Source of the DNA: Candidatus Parvarchaeota archaeon
Lineage (GTDB): Archaea; Nanobdellota; Nanobdellia; Parvarchaeales; Parvarchaeaceae
Direction: 5' to 3'
DNA length: 16,560 nt
Assembly (NCBI GenBank): GCA_030044235.1
Contig: JASHWD010000007.1
Location: 1-16,560, forward strand
Shown here piece by piece: positions 1 through 6,720 of the stretch. A model generated the notes under the pieces. That model worked only from the letters and a program-made list of their open reading frames with translations, was not told the DNA's origin and did not search any database. A program made the position numbers and the translations under genes. Each line of letters opens with the position of its first letter. Within the stretch, counting starts at the first letter, position 1.

Positions 1-456
1 GATAAGTTTGAACCACAAGAAAAGGCTGACAGAGACGCTACCGAGAAAAGAGAATTCAAGATAAACGTTATCCCATTAAACGAAGCCTATCTGCCCCCTT
101 GCATAAAGCTTATCTCTGCCGGTTTACAAGACGGCAAAAAAAGAAGCGTTTTCATATTGACTAATTTCTACAGAAACATAGGCAAAACTAAAGAAGAAGT
201 CACAAACTTACTTTTAGCATGGAATAAGAAAAACAAACCGCCATTAAAAGAAAATTTAATACTGCAACAGGTTAACTATGCATTCGCCAGCAAAGCTTAT
301 CCGCCTCCAAATTGCGATGCAGAAGGTTATTACAAATATTTTAATGTCTGTTTTCCTAATGAAACTTGTAAACTCATTAAGAATCCCCTTTCATATTACC
401 TTAAACTATCAAAATCTAGAAACGAAAAAAGGCATAAAACTAACAAAAAGGCCTGA
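1..456 (+). CDS. priL: DNA primase large subunit PriL, C-terminal part (5' truncated)
   Basis: The frame is open from base 1 to the TGA at 454-456 and gives 151 residues, so the start lies outside the window. Four cysteines (C34, C105, C117, C123 of the visible part) have the spacing of the [4Fe-4S] domain of archaeal/eukaryotic PriL: a PPC-IK motif, then a YPPPNC motif, two further cysteines, and an NPLSYY motif like the hP-x-x-Y end of the family. PriL pairs with the catalytic PriS subunit and its Fe-S domain is needed to start RNA primers at replication origins and lagging strands. The tail after residue 135 is short and very basic. Some DPANN archaea fuse PriS and PriL into one chain; the cut end prevents telling whether this is a fusion. 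Family call is from cysteine pattern and motifs. Confidence 0.85.
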   Translation, partial: DKFEPQEKADRDATEKREFKINVIPLNEAYLPPCIKLISAGLQDGKKRSVFILTNFYRNIGKTKEEVTNLLLAWNKKNKPPLKENLILQQVNYAFASKAYPPPNCDAEGYYKYFNVCFPNETCKLIKNPLSYYLKLSKSRNEKRHKTNKKA

Positions 457-489
457 ATATTGCCTTTTCTGATAAGAAAAGCTAAAACA

Positions 490-498
490 TTAAATATA
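490..498 (+). promoter_or_regulatory. TATA box of the 519 gene
   Basis: TTAAATATA is centred about 25 bases before the ATG at 519. Archaeal TATA boxes sit about 26 bases before the transcription start, so the mRNA would begin at or next to the start codon (leaderless). The 62-base gap between priL and this gene holds nothing else that I can see. Confidence 0.55.
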
Positions 499-518
499 CA
501 GTTGTAGTTTATTACTAT

Positions 519-1094
519 ATGGATTTAACTTTATCGGACAGCAAAGTACTCGAACATCTAATACTAGACTCTCTAAAGCGAACAATCGGTGAGGACGGCG
601 CAGAAAAAACTTTTGCAGAATTAAAATTAAAAAATGAAAAATCGAATAGAATTCTTCATTCATTAAATGAAATCCTTGTAAAAAGCGGTTATGGACTAAA
701 GACAAAAAACGTCTTTGAGAAATTAAGCGAAGAACTCTCATCAAGACTAGATGTTAAAATAAGACCGGATAATGTTAGTCTGTTAAAGGACGGAAGCGAA
801 CACGTATTGATTGAAGTAATAAATAGATTCGATGTCCCGTTAATATTTGAAGTTACAATAGAGGATAGAGATAATTTTGTGCCTGTTGTTTTCAATAAGC
901 TTGAAGGTGCATATTTTAATAACTTCACTTTAGAAAACATCATAGACACCGGAGACGTTGGCCGGTTCCGATTTAAACTTGGTTGGGAAGGTCAACAACG
1001 TAAGATACCAGAAACTACTCTATTTGTCTTAGTAAGATCTAAAGAAGTAGAAGGCTTGAACTGGATAGGGAAATTAAAAGTAAATTTATCCTAA
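519..1094 (+). CDS. Conserved-looking protein of unknown function, 191 aa
   Basis: I do not recognise this protein. It has no signal peptide or membrane segment, so it is probably cytosolic. Residues 1-75 look mainly helical, with many Leu, Lys and Glu. Residues 78-190 look like a chain of beta strands (for example 96-102, 106-114, 148-155, 166-173), ending in a GLNWIGKLKV strand, which could be an Ig-like sandwich. There are no cysteines and no obvious catalytic motif. The ATG at 519 is chosen because it is preceded at the right distance by a TATA-like box. The gene stands alone, downstream of priL and converging with the endA operon two bases beyond its stop. Amino-acid and codon use (AT-rich, frequent ATA for Ile) match the neighbours, so it is probably native. 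That it is a real gene is well supported; its function is unknown. Confidence 0.75.
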   Translation: MDLTLSDSKVLEHLILDSLKRTIGEDGAEKTFAELKLKNEKSNRILHSLNEILVKSGYGLKTKNVFEKLSEELSSRLDVKIRPDNVSLLKDGSEHVLIEVINRFDVPLIFEVTIEDRDNFVPVVFNKLEGAYFNNFTLENIIDTGDVGRFRFKLGWEGQQRKIPETTLFVLVRSKEVEGLNWIGKLKVNLS

Positions 1095-1096
1095 GA

Positions 1097-1201
1097 TTAA
1101 ATGTAGCCGCTTATAACTTTCTTAAATTTAACTTTATCTTGCGCAGATCTTCTTCTTTCTTTTCGTTTTTTGCGTAAATGCTTAAACATTATTTTAGCCA
1201 T
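1097..1201 (-). CDS. Possible small basic peptide, 34 aa, third gene of trxA-endA operon
   Basis: An ATG two bases after the endA stop codon opens a 34-residue frame ending in TAA at 1099-1097. The peptide is strongly basic in residues 7-28 (a run of Lys and Arg including KKRKERRR) and ends in a hydrophobic ISGYI. A GGTGA sequence, matching the archaeal Shine-Dalgarno core, lies about ten bases before the ATG inside the end of endA. The frame exactly fills the space between endA and the converging gene, leaving two bases between the stop codons, which is how other gene borders look here. Such composition suits a nucleic-acid-binding or ribosome-associated peptide, but that is a guess. It could also be a chance frame in a short spacer. 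Confidence 0.4.
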   Translation of the reverse strand: MAKIMFKHLRKKRKERRRSAQDKVKFKKVISGYI

Positions 1202-1203
1202 AT

Positions 1204-1722
1204 CTATATTTTCACCCAATTTATTTCGTAATACGTTACCGAATCTTCGTCATCGACAACTCCAAAAAGCACCCTTTTCTTTACACTGTGGGCTACCCTA
1301 TTAACTGCAGAAAAAGTCAAAAATTTTATTGACTCATGTTCCGTTGCAGCGTAGAGTATCCAAGTGGCGTGCGCTTTGCCGGGGTGGTCTCCCTTATTGT
1401 ATACTCTGAAGTCGCCACCATATTTAAATGCTGTTTTTAGTATAAAACCTGCTGCTCGCATACTCCTAAAAACGCAATATCTAACCCAAAATCTTTTTTG
1501 TTTCTTTTCTGCAAAGTCTATTAGTGCCCGCCTACTTAATTTCTTTCCTTTACGATCAAATATTTCCAATTCTTTTTTTTCGTTCAAGTAAAGAGCTTCT
1601 TCAAAAGACAATTCTAATCCTCCGTTTTGAAACGAGCCAAAGTACCCTTTGTTAAATATTCTTGATGAAACGCGCGGGTCAAATACGATTACCTTGTCGT
1701 TTATTATGGTTGTTTTTTCCAT
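1204..1722 (-). CDS. endA: tRNA-splicing endonuclease, homotetramer-type short subunit
   Basis: This 172-residue protein cuts the bulge-helix-bulge at intron borders of pre-tRNA (and pre-rRNA), leaving ends for RtcB ligation. The family catalytic triad is visible: Y108 in FRVYNKG, H118 in KAHATW, and the lysine at 148/149 in VAHSVKKRVL. A YYEINW motif near the C-terminus (residues 164-169) matches the strand used for dimerisation. The N-terminal half (1-75) is the smaller alpha/beta domain. Length fits the alpha-4 form of about 170-190 residues, not the doubled alpha-2 form nor the three-unit epsilon-2 form reported from ARMAN-type archaea. The ATG at 1722 is one base after the trxA stop, so it is translated from the thioredoxin mRNA. 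Confidence 0.92.
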   Translation of the reverse strand: MEKTTIINDKVIVFDPRVSSRIFNKGYFGSFQNGGLELSFEEALYLNEKKELEIFDRKGKKLSRRALIDFAEKKQKRFWVRYCVFRSMRAAGFILKTAFKYGGDFRVYNKGDHPGKAHATWILYAATEHESIKFLTFSAVNRVAHSVKKRVLFGVVDDEDSVTYYEINWVKI

Positions 1723-1723
1723 T

Positions 1724-2041
1724 CTATTGAATCGATGATAGTATCGTCTTTTCTATTTCATTCTTCGATGCAAGTCCTACTAAAGAATTTACCGGTTTTC
1801 CATTTCTAAAAATAAGTAAAGTAGGTATGCTCTCTATTCCGTATTCGCTTGCAATTAATGGACTCGAATCTACATTAAGTTTAAACACTTTAAATTTACC
1901 CATCATTTTTGTTTCGACCGCATCAAGTAATGGCGAGATAGCTTTACAGGGTGCACACCACTCCGCCCAAAAATCTACAACTGCAACATCCAAATTTTCT
2001 ATAACGTCTTTAAAATTTTTTGAATTTAGATGTTCTGCCAT
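1724..2041 (-). CDS. trxA: Thioredoxin
   Basis: A 105-residue cytosolic thioredoxin, the usual family length. The active site is the WCAPC motif with C29 and C32, preceded by the DFWAEW strand (23-28). The cis-proline is P73 in SIPTLLIF, and the GLASKNEIEK segment matches the last helix. It reduces disulfides in target proteins using electrons from a thioredoxin reductase, which is not in this window. It is the first gene of a minus-strand operon with endA (one-base gap). Its promoter faces that of aIF2-alpha across an 85-base divergent spacer. The start at 2041 is the only sensible ATG before the first beta strand, and a TATA box lies about 26 bases upstream. Confidence 0.95.
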   Translation of the reverse strand: MAEHLNSKNFKDVIENLDVAVVDFWAEWCAPCKAISPLLDAVETKMMGKFKVFKLNVDSSPLIASEYGIESIPTLLIFRNGKPVNSLVGLASKNEIEKTILSSIQ

Positions 2042-2062
2042 GCTCTAAATGATTTATTTTAG

Positions 2063-2070
2063 TATTTAAA
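2063..2070 (-). promoter_or_regulatory. TATA box of trxA operon
   Basis: On the minus strand this reads TTTAAATA, centred about 26 bases before the trxA ATG at 2041, predicting a leaderless mRNA. Confidence 0.55.
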
Positions 2071-2085
2071 ATTTATTGAAATGAA

Positions 2086-2104
2086 TTATATATACTATAA
2101 TAAA
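2086..2104 (+). promoter_or_regulatory. TATA-rich promoter of the aIF2-alpha operon
   Basis: Two overlapping candidate boxes are present. TTATATATA (2086-2094) would give a leader of roughly 10 bases. CTATAATAAA (2095-2104) is centred about 27 bases before the ATG at 2127 and would give a leaderless transcript. It lies back to back with the trxA promoter. Confidence 0.5.
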
Positions 2105-2126
2105 CAGATGAATATTAATTATTTGT

Positions 2127-2861
2127 ATGGTTGAGCTAAATATCGGAACGGTTTATGTCTGTAAGGTTAAAAAACTCCTACAACACGGGATAATAGTTCA
2201 AATAGGTGATACTGACAAAGAAGGATTCGTCCACATTTCTGAATTAAGCAAACGCTGGGTTAAAGATGTAAAGGATATAGCTAAAGAAGGCGACAAAATC
2301 GTTTGCAAATTGATAAAACTAGAACCTCAATCTACTGAGTTATCAGCAAAAAGGGTCACAGATAACGAAGAGAGACAAGCACTAAAGGAATGGTCAGTAG
2401 AAAATAGAATCGGCAGGATAATAGAAAAAACTTTTAAAAAAGATTCTTCCTCATTTGTACAAAAAATAAAGGAAAAATATGGCTCAGTATACGAGTTCTA
2501 TAACGCCGTATTAAAAAATGGCAAGCCTGCGCTTGAAGAATTAAAATTTAATAAAGAATCAACAGATGCGATAATAGATTTTGTAGAAAAAACGAAAAAG
2601 AAAATAACCATAAAAACTGATCTATTTGTGCAGGATTTCACGGAAGGTGGCATAGAGAATATAAAGCGCTTGCTACAGAAACCATACTCAGGGAAGGGCA
2701 ACTATTCAATAAAATATATAAAAGCGCCGCGTTATCTGCTTACAGTTAACGCTGGAGATACAAAAAAAACTATTTCCGAAAACAGGAAGATACTAGAGGG
2801 ACTAGAAGCCAGCAGTAAAGAACTGGGTATAGATTTTAAATATAAGGAAGTAAAAGAATGA
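2127..2861 (+). CDS. eif2a: Translation initiation factor aIF2, alpha subunit
   Basis: A 244-residue alpha subunit of the heterotrimeric aIF2 that brings Met-tRNAi to the small ribosomal subunit. Residues 3-80 form an S1-type OB fold, with the family signature GFVHISELSKRWVKDV (33-48) followed by the EGDKIVCKLIKLEP strand pair. Residues about 81-170 are helical (domain 2), and 171-244 form the alpha/beta domain 3 that contacts the gamma subunit. Length is slightly below the usual 260-275. The TGA stop overlaps the nop10 ATG (ATGA), so translation of the two is probably coupled. aIF2-alpha followed by nop10 is a conserved archaeal pairing, which supports both calls. Confidence 0.94.
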   Translation: MVELNIGTVYVCKVKKLLQHGIIVQIGDTDKEGFVHISELSKRWVKDVKDIAKEGDKIVCKLIKLEPQSTELSAKRVTDNEERQALKEWSVENRIGRIIEKTFKKDSSSFVQKIKEKYGSVYEFYNAVLKNGKPALEELKFNKESTDAIIDFVEKTKKKITIKTDLFVQDFTEGGIENIKRLLQKPYSGKGNYSIKYIKAPRYLLTVNAGDTKKTISENRKILEGLEASSKELGIDFKYKEVKE

Positions 2862-3034
2862 AAAAAATCCGCTTTTGCCAAGAGTGTGAAAAATATACAC
2901 TAAAAAATAAATGCGATTTCTGCGGTTCAGAAACGATCATAAACGCGCCACAAAAATATTCGAAAGACGAAGAAATCGCAAAATATAGGCGAGAAATAAA
3001 AAAGACAGTTCTAAAAAATAAAGGTATAATTTAA
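2858..3034 (+). CDS. nop10: H/ACA RNP protein Nop10
   Basis: A 58-residue protein of the H/ACA box ribonucleoprotein, which guides Cbf5 to convert uridine to pseudouridine in rRNA. The N-terminal zinc ribbon has cysteines C7, C10, C19 and C22 in the order CQEC...CDFC, with the family YTL motif between them. The central PQKYS motif and the following KYRREIKK helix are the segments that bind Cbf5. The start overlaps the aIF2-alpha stop by four bases and the TAA stop is one base before nreA, so all three genes form one operon. Length matches archaeal Nop10 (about 55-60). Confidence 0.93.
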   Translation: MKKIRFCQECEKYTLKNKCDFCGSETIINAPQKYSKDEEIAKYRREIKKTVLKNKGII

Positions 3035-3035
3035 T

Positions 3036-4202
3036 ATGAAAATCGTCTCCGTAAAATCTGTATATGAGGAGATAAAGAAAAATAAGAAGGCTATCAATAA
3101 CGTTATAACCCACATTAGAAAAGGCGACCTTCAAGGTTTCACTCCGCCGTCGACGCTCGTTGGCGAATTCAATTATCCTAAGGTTTCTGTAGGCATAATT
3201 TTTACGACGGATGAAAACGCATTTCTTTATGATTCCCCGAAATATTGGGTAAAAACCGGTTATGATGTTTCCAAGATATTCTCTATGCGCACTACTCTTG
3301 TAAATGCTAGAGACAAAGTAGACGTAAGAAAACCTGAGGAACGCTTCATGCAAGACGTTTCTTTTGCAACGATGTCTAAGAACGATTTGTCTATAAATTT
3401 TAAACTATCAAAAACTTATGAGAAGGGCCTTGTATCAGAAACGGTTGAGCCACACGGCATAACAGCTGACCTAAAAAGCTTTCGTTTAAATGAAAATTTT
3501 AGAATAGAACGCCCAATCGAGAAAGTTTACTACGATAAAGATTTTAAGGCTACTGAAGCAATAGATTACCTTTACAAAAATGGTATAGACGACAACAAAA
3601 TAAACAAAATATTAAGCGTTGGTGCTCTTGGCGTAAAGAGAAGACTTGTACCGACAAAATGGGCTATAACCGCGGTAGACGATTCTGTAGGAAAAAGCAT
3701 TATAGATGAAATAAAGACTTTTGAGGCGGGAGAGGAATATTTTATAAAAACCGGGACTGTTCTTGGGAATCATTTCGTTTTCTTGTTCCTAAAAGGAAAA
3801 TGGTCATTCGAACTTGTAGAAACCTGGAATAGAGATATAAATTCTCTTGTAACCGGTGAAAGCGACTATGAATTGTATAGCGGAAGAAAAGACTACGTTC
3901 AAAATACCGCGGGTGCTTATTATGCAATAAGGTTAGCCGTCCTAGAAACGTTAAAGAAAATGAAAAAACAATTTTCTGTTATAGTAATAAGAGAGATTAC
4001 TCCCGAATATTTTGCTCCCCTAGGCGTTTGGGTTGTAAGGGAAGGCGCTAGAAAGGTATTAGAAAATCCAAATGAAACTAGGGAAGGGATACAAGAAGTG
4101 ATAAAACTAGCCAAATTAAGACTTCTTTACCCTATAGATATAGAAAATAAATCTAAACTGATAAGTTTAAAGGAAAAACAAAAAATCTTGTCTGATTTTT
4201 GA
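3036..4202 (+). CDS. nreA: NreA-type DNA repair protein with C-terminal PCNA-binding peptide
   Basis: 388 residues matching the archaeal Nre family, described as involved in DNA-damage repair and carrying a PCNA-interacting peptide. Visible family motifs are the N-terminal GFTPPSTLVGEFNYPKVSVG block (34-53), a VDDSVGKS segment in the middle, a GNHFVFLFLKGKWSFE block, and the C-terminal VIREITPEYFAPLGVW and VREGARKVL blocks. The last seven residues, QKILSDF (382-388), fit the PIP box Q-x-x-L-x-x-F exactly. There is no N-terminal zinc finger as found in some family members. It is the third gene of the aIF2-alpha - nop10 operon, where many archaea have a PAC2-type chaperone gene, so its position is less usual. 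The stop is one base from the converging EMC3-like gene. Confidence 0.88.
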   Translation: MKIVSVKSVYEEIKKNKKAINNVITHIRKGDLQGFTPPSTLVGEFNYPKVSVGIIFTTDENAFLYDSPKYWVKTGYDVSKIFSMRTTLVNARDKVDVRKPEERFMQDVSFATMSKNDLSINFKLSKTYEKGLVSETVEPHGITADLKSFRLNENFRIERPIEKVYYDKDFKATEAIDYLYKNGIDDNKINKILSVGALGVKRRLVPTKWAITAVDDSVGKSIIDEIKTFEAGEEYFIKTGTVLGNHFVFLFLKGKWSFELVETWNRDINSLVTGESDYELYSGRKDYVQNTAGAYYAIRLAVLETLKKMKKQFSVIVIREITPEYFAPLGVWVVREGARKVLENPNETREGIQEVIKLAKLRLLYPIDIENKSKLISLKEKQKILSDF

Positions 4203-4203
4203 T

Positions 4204-4926
4204 TTAAGCGACTAATTTGTAGTGTATAAGTATTCTATTTAGAGTTATTCCCGTTATAAGCGTTATTATTAGGTAGGTCCAAAACCAAGTTAATTCGTTT
4301 CCTATCAAAGGTATGCTAAACGGAAGATTTACTACGACTAATGCATTAGGCTCTAATGTTAAGGTTAGATTGCCCGCAGTATAAGTCTTTTCTGAAGTAG
4401 AACCGATCATACTAGATAATGAAGCATTATAAGTTTTACCATTCTGCGAAACTATGGCTGTGCAAGTAGCTGAGTTAAAAACCGCTGGAAACGTTTGTGG
4501 CAATTTTGTTGATACCAATGTCAAATTTGAACTATTATTTAGAGTCATACAGTTATTTGTGAACGAAAGAGTGCCATTAATCTGTCCAGATAGAACAGAT
4601 TGTATAGGGGCCCCTTGTGCTACCGGAACATAGCTAAAAAATGCCGACATTAATAGGAATACTATAATGAATGGTACGAAAGTTACAAATGTCGGCTTAA
4701 GCGACTGTTTCATTATTTTTCCATTTTCCGACATCATCTGAGAATATATCTCTTTGAACCTTGGTTCGCCGGGTTTAACCAGCTTCAACTCTGCTTGAAG
4801 TTCCTTTATTTTTCCCTTGCTGGCCCTGACTATTTCTTGGTCAACTATGAAAAGATAGGCAAGTTGACCCGAGATACCGACTCCTATCGCAATTAATATT
4901 ATAAACAAGCCATCTAACGAAACCAC
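4204..4926 (-). CDS. EMC3/TMCO1-family (DUF106) Oxa1-like membrane insertase
   Basis: 240 residues. TM1 is about 7-27, followed by a charged cytosolic coiled coil (30-75) with the family motif PGEPRFKEIYSQMM (52-65). TM2 is about 79-100 and TM3 about 212-235. Archaeal DUF106 proteins are relatives of YidC/Oxa1/EMC3 that help insert membrane proteins. Position directly after secY (one-base gap) is typical, although adenylate kinase normally lies between them. Odd here is the roughly 105-residue loop between TM2 and TM3. It is predicted to face outside and is rich in Asn, Ser and Thr. It has N-glycosylation sequons at N117, N130, N131, N134, N167 and N186, and two cysteines (C126, C155) that could form a disulfide. 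Confidence 0.85.
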   Translation of the reverse strand: MVSLDGLFIILIAIGVGISGQLAYLFIVDQEIVRASKGKIKELQAELKLVKPGEPRFKEIYSQMMSENGKIMKQSLKPTFVTFVPFIIVFLLMSAFFSYVPVAQGAPIQSVLSGQINGTLSFTNNCMTLNNSSNLTLVSTKLPQTFPAVFNSATCTAIVSQNGKTYNASLSSMIGSTSEKTYTAGNLTLTLEPNALVVVNLPFSIPLIGNELTWFWTYLIITLITGITLNRILIHYKLVA

Positions 4927-4927
4927 T

Positions 4928-6325
4928 TTAGTCCTCCGCCTCTCCAGTTAAGCGCTCTTTTATCGGCTTAAATTCCGCAGCGTTATCCTGCATCAACGAG
5001 AAATAAAACTGGTATATTATCATTACTACAAGAAGGATTCCAACTCCTGCTGTAAGCGTGTCGAAAAGGTTTGCTAATGCTGCTACTAATCCGGTTAAAG
5101 CTCCACCCACAATTGCTAATGGGACTATGTATCTTTTAAAGATTTCCGTTAGAACTCTTTCGTCTCGTCTGAAGCCTGGCATGGACAAACCGGAATTCAT
5201 TAGTTGTTTAGAAACAGATTTTGGATCTTGACCACCCAGATACATCCATATATATGAGAAAATTGCTGCTCCGACAACTAGAAGTATAGTGTATGTAAAC
5301 AGCGATTCAATTTGTAGGGCAGTTATACCCGTTGTTGTCGCGCTAACGTATAATTCTTGTAGATTTGGTGGTGAGAGCAAAGCGGCCAAGCCGCCGGTTG
5401 CAACTTGCTGTGTCCCAAATACTGTACTCTCCGTAGTGAAAGTTCCAAGTAGATGATTACCGGCGTTATAGAGAGTCAAACCAAAGAACTGCACACCTGC
5501 GACCATAGATACGACTAAGACTATCGGTATTATGCTGGTATAAAAAAGAGCCACCGGCCATCTTATTGCATATCCCCTAAGTCTACCAAATGAGAGGGGG
5601 AGTTCAACTTTTACTCCCTGCAGCCATATCGCTATTGCAAAAAGAGAAACTGTAGATATAATTTCTATAATCGGGAAAATTGCGCTTACAACAGTGCCAG
5701 AAATAAAAGATGAAATTATGGCAGGTACCGCCCCTAATGGACTAATGAGTGGGTTCAATGTAGTGTTAACCAGTTGTAAAGAGATTCCGGCTAATATGAA
5801 AAGACTTATGCCTGAGCCTATTCCCCACTTGCTAACCACTTCGTCCATAAACATTAAGACTATCCCAGCACAAACCAATTCTATAAACATTATAATTGGG
5901 AACGTGATACCGGGTGCCGCCGGGGTAAGGGCTCCGCTAAAAACATAAACTCCATTTTCAATCATTATAAAAGCTATTGTTGCTATCTTTTGTATTCCTT
6001 GGAAAGTTATTCTGCCCTCTTTTGTAGAAGTATCTATATGGATTACATCGGTTCCTTGCAACATCTGGATTATTATACTCGCACTTACTATCGGACCTAT
6101 TCCAAGAGAAAGTAGAGAGCCAAAGTGGGATGCAATTAAAACCTGCAATATTTCAAAGCTAAGACTATAAGATTTACTCACGCCAAAAAGTGGCACAAGT
6201 GACATTACTATAAAAACCAAAAGAATGGCGAGCGTCCAGCTCAGCTTTGTTTTAAGACTAAGCTTATTTTCTGGAACAGGAACGGAAGGTAAATTTGATA
6301 TGAAAGCTTGTAGCTTTGGGTTCAT
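4928..6325 (-). CDS. secY: Preprotein translocase subunit SecY
   Basis: 465 residues, the normal length of archaeal SecY, the channel that moves or inserts proteins at the membrane with SecE and SecBeta. The LSWTLAILLVFIVMSLVPLFG segment (29-48) is TM1. The following 58-72 region is the plug, and SLGIGPIVSASIIIQMLQG (73-91) is TM2 of the lateral gate with the conserved GIGPIVSASIIIQ signature. The cytosolic loop with FRRDERVLTEIFKRYI matches the ribosome-contacting C5 loop. About ten membrane segments can be counted. The start overlaps the uL15 stop by four bases, so its synthesis is tied to that of the ribosomal genes. It is followed at once by the EMC3-like gene. Confidence 0.96.
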   Translation of the reverse strand: MNPKLQAFISNLPSVPVPENKLSLKTKLSWTLAILLVFIVMSLVPLFGVSKSYSLSFEILQVLIASHFGSLLSLGIGPIVSASIIIQMLQGTDVIHIDTSTKEGRITFQGIQKIATIAFIMIENGVYVFSGALTPAAPGITFPIIMFIELVCAGIVLMFMDEVVSKWGIGSGISLFILAGISLQLVNTTLNPLISPLGAVPAIISSFISGTVVSAIFPIIEIISTVSLFAIAIWLQGVKVELPLSFGRLRGYAIRWPVALFYTSIIPIVLVVSMVAGVQFFGLTLYNAGNHLLGTFTTESTVFGTQQVATGGLAALLSPPNLQELYVSATTTGITALQIESLFTYTILLVVGAAIFSYIWMYLGGQDPKSVSKQLMNSGLSMPGFRRDERVLTEIFKRYIVPLAIVGGALTGLVAALANLFDTLTAGVGILLVVMIIYQFYFSLMQDNAAEFKPIKERLTGEAED

Positions 6326-6720
6326 ACCACTTCGCCGCCTGCAGAGACTATTTCATTTTTAGCTTTCTCTGAAGCTTTTCCGTGTAATATCATCTTAACT
6401 CGCTGCTTTCCAAATCTTCCACAAACTTTAGAATAGCCTAGTTCTTCTAGATCAAGAACGACTTTATCACCTTCCTTTTTTAATATTCCTTTTTTCTCTA
6501 AAGAGTTTATTTCCTTTTCTATATGATTAAGATTAAGGGGAACTTTTCGAAGGTTTGATAACTCGTATCTATGTTGATGCGCCCTTATAGACATCATGTT
6601 CTGCTGACCTCTTTTTCCACCACCAGCACGTCCTCTGCCGCCGCGATTGCCGGCATGCCTTGCTCTTTTTCCGTACCCTCTTCCAGCGGTTGTGCTACCC
6701 CTAAGATGTTTTCTTTTCAT
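6322..6720 (-). CDS. rpl15: Ribosomal protein uL15
   Basis: 132 residues of large-subunit protein uL15. The basic, glycine-rich N-terminus (residues 1-41, with GRGYGKRARHAGNRGGRGRAGGG) is the extension that threads into 23S rRNA. The C-terminal globular part has the VDL-like repeat KVVLDLEELGYSKVCGRFG and ends in the family-typical ASEKAKNEIVSAGGEV. It overlaps uL30 upstream and secY downstream by four bases each (ATGA type), which indicates coupled translation in the spc operon. Confidence 0.95.
   Translation of the reverse strand: MKRKHLRGSTTAGRGYGKRARHAGNRGGRGRAGGGKRGQQNMMSIRAHQHRYELSNLRKVPLNLNHIEKEINSLEKKGILKKEGDKVVLDLEELGYSKVCGRFGKQRVKMILHGKASEKAKNEIVSAGGEVV

Noticed and set aside
278..472. 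64-codon plus-strand frame over the end of priL
   Set aside because: It is a shadow frame of priL, which shows conserved cysteine motifs in the other frame.
4196..4200. TTTTT run at the end of nreA as an oligo-T terminator
   Set aside because: Only five T residues, inside the last codons; no second run follows, so I do not claim a terminator.
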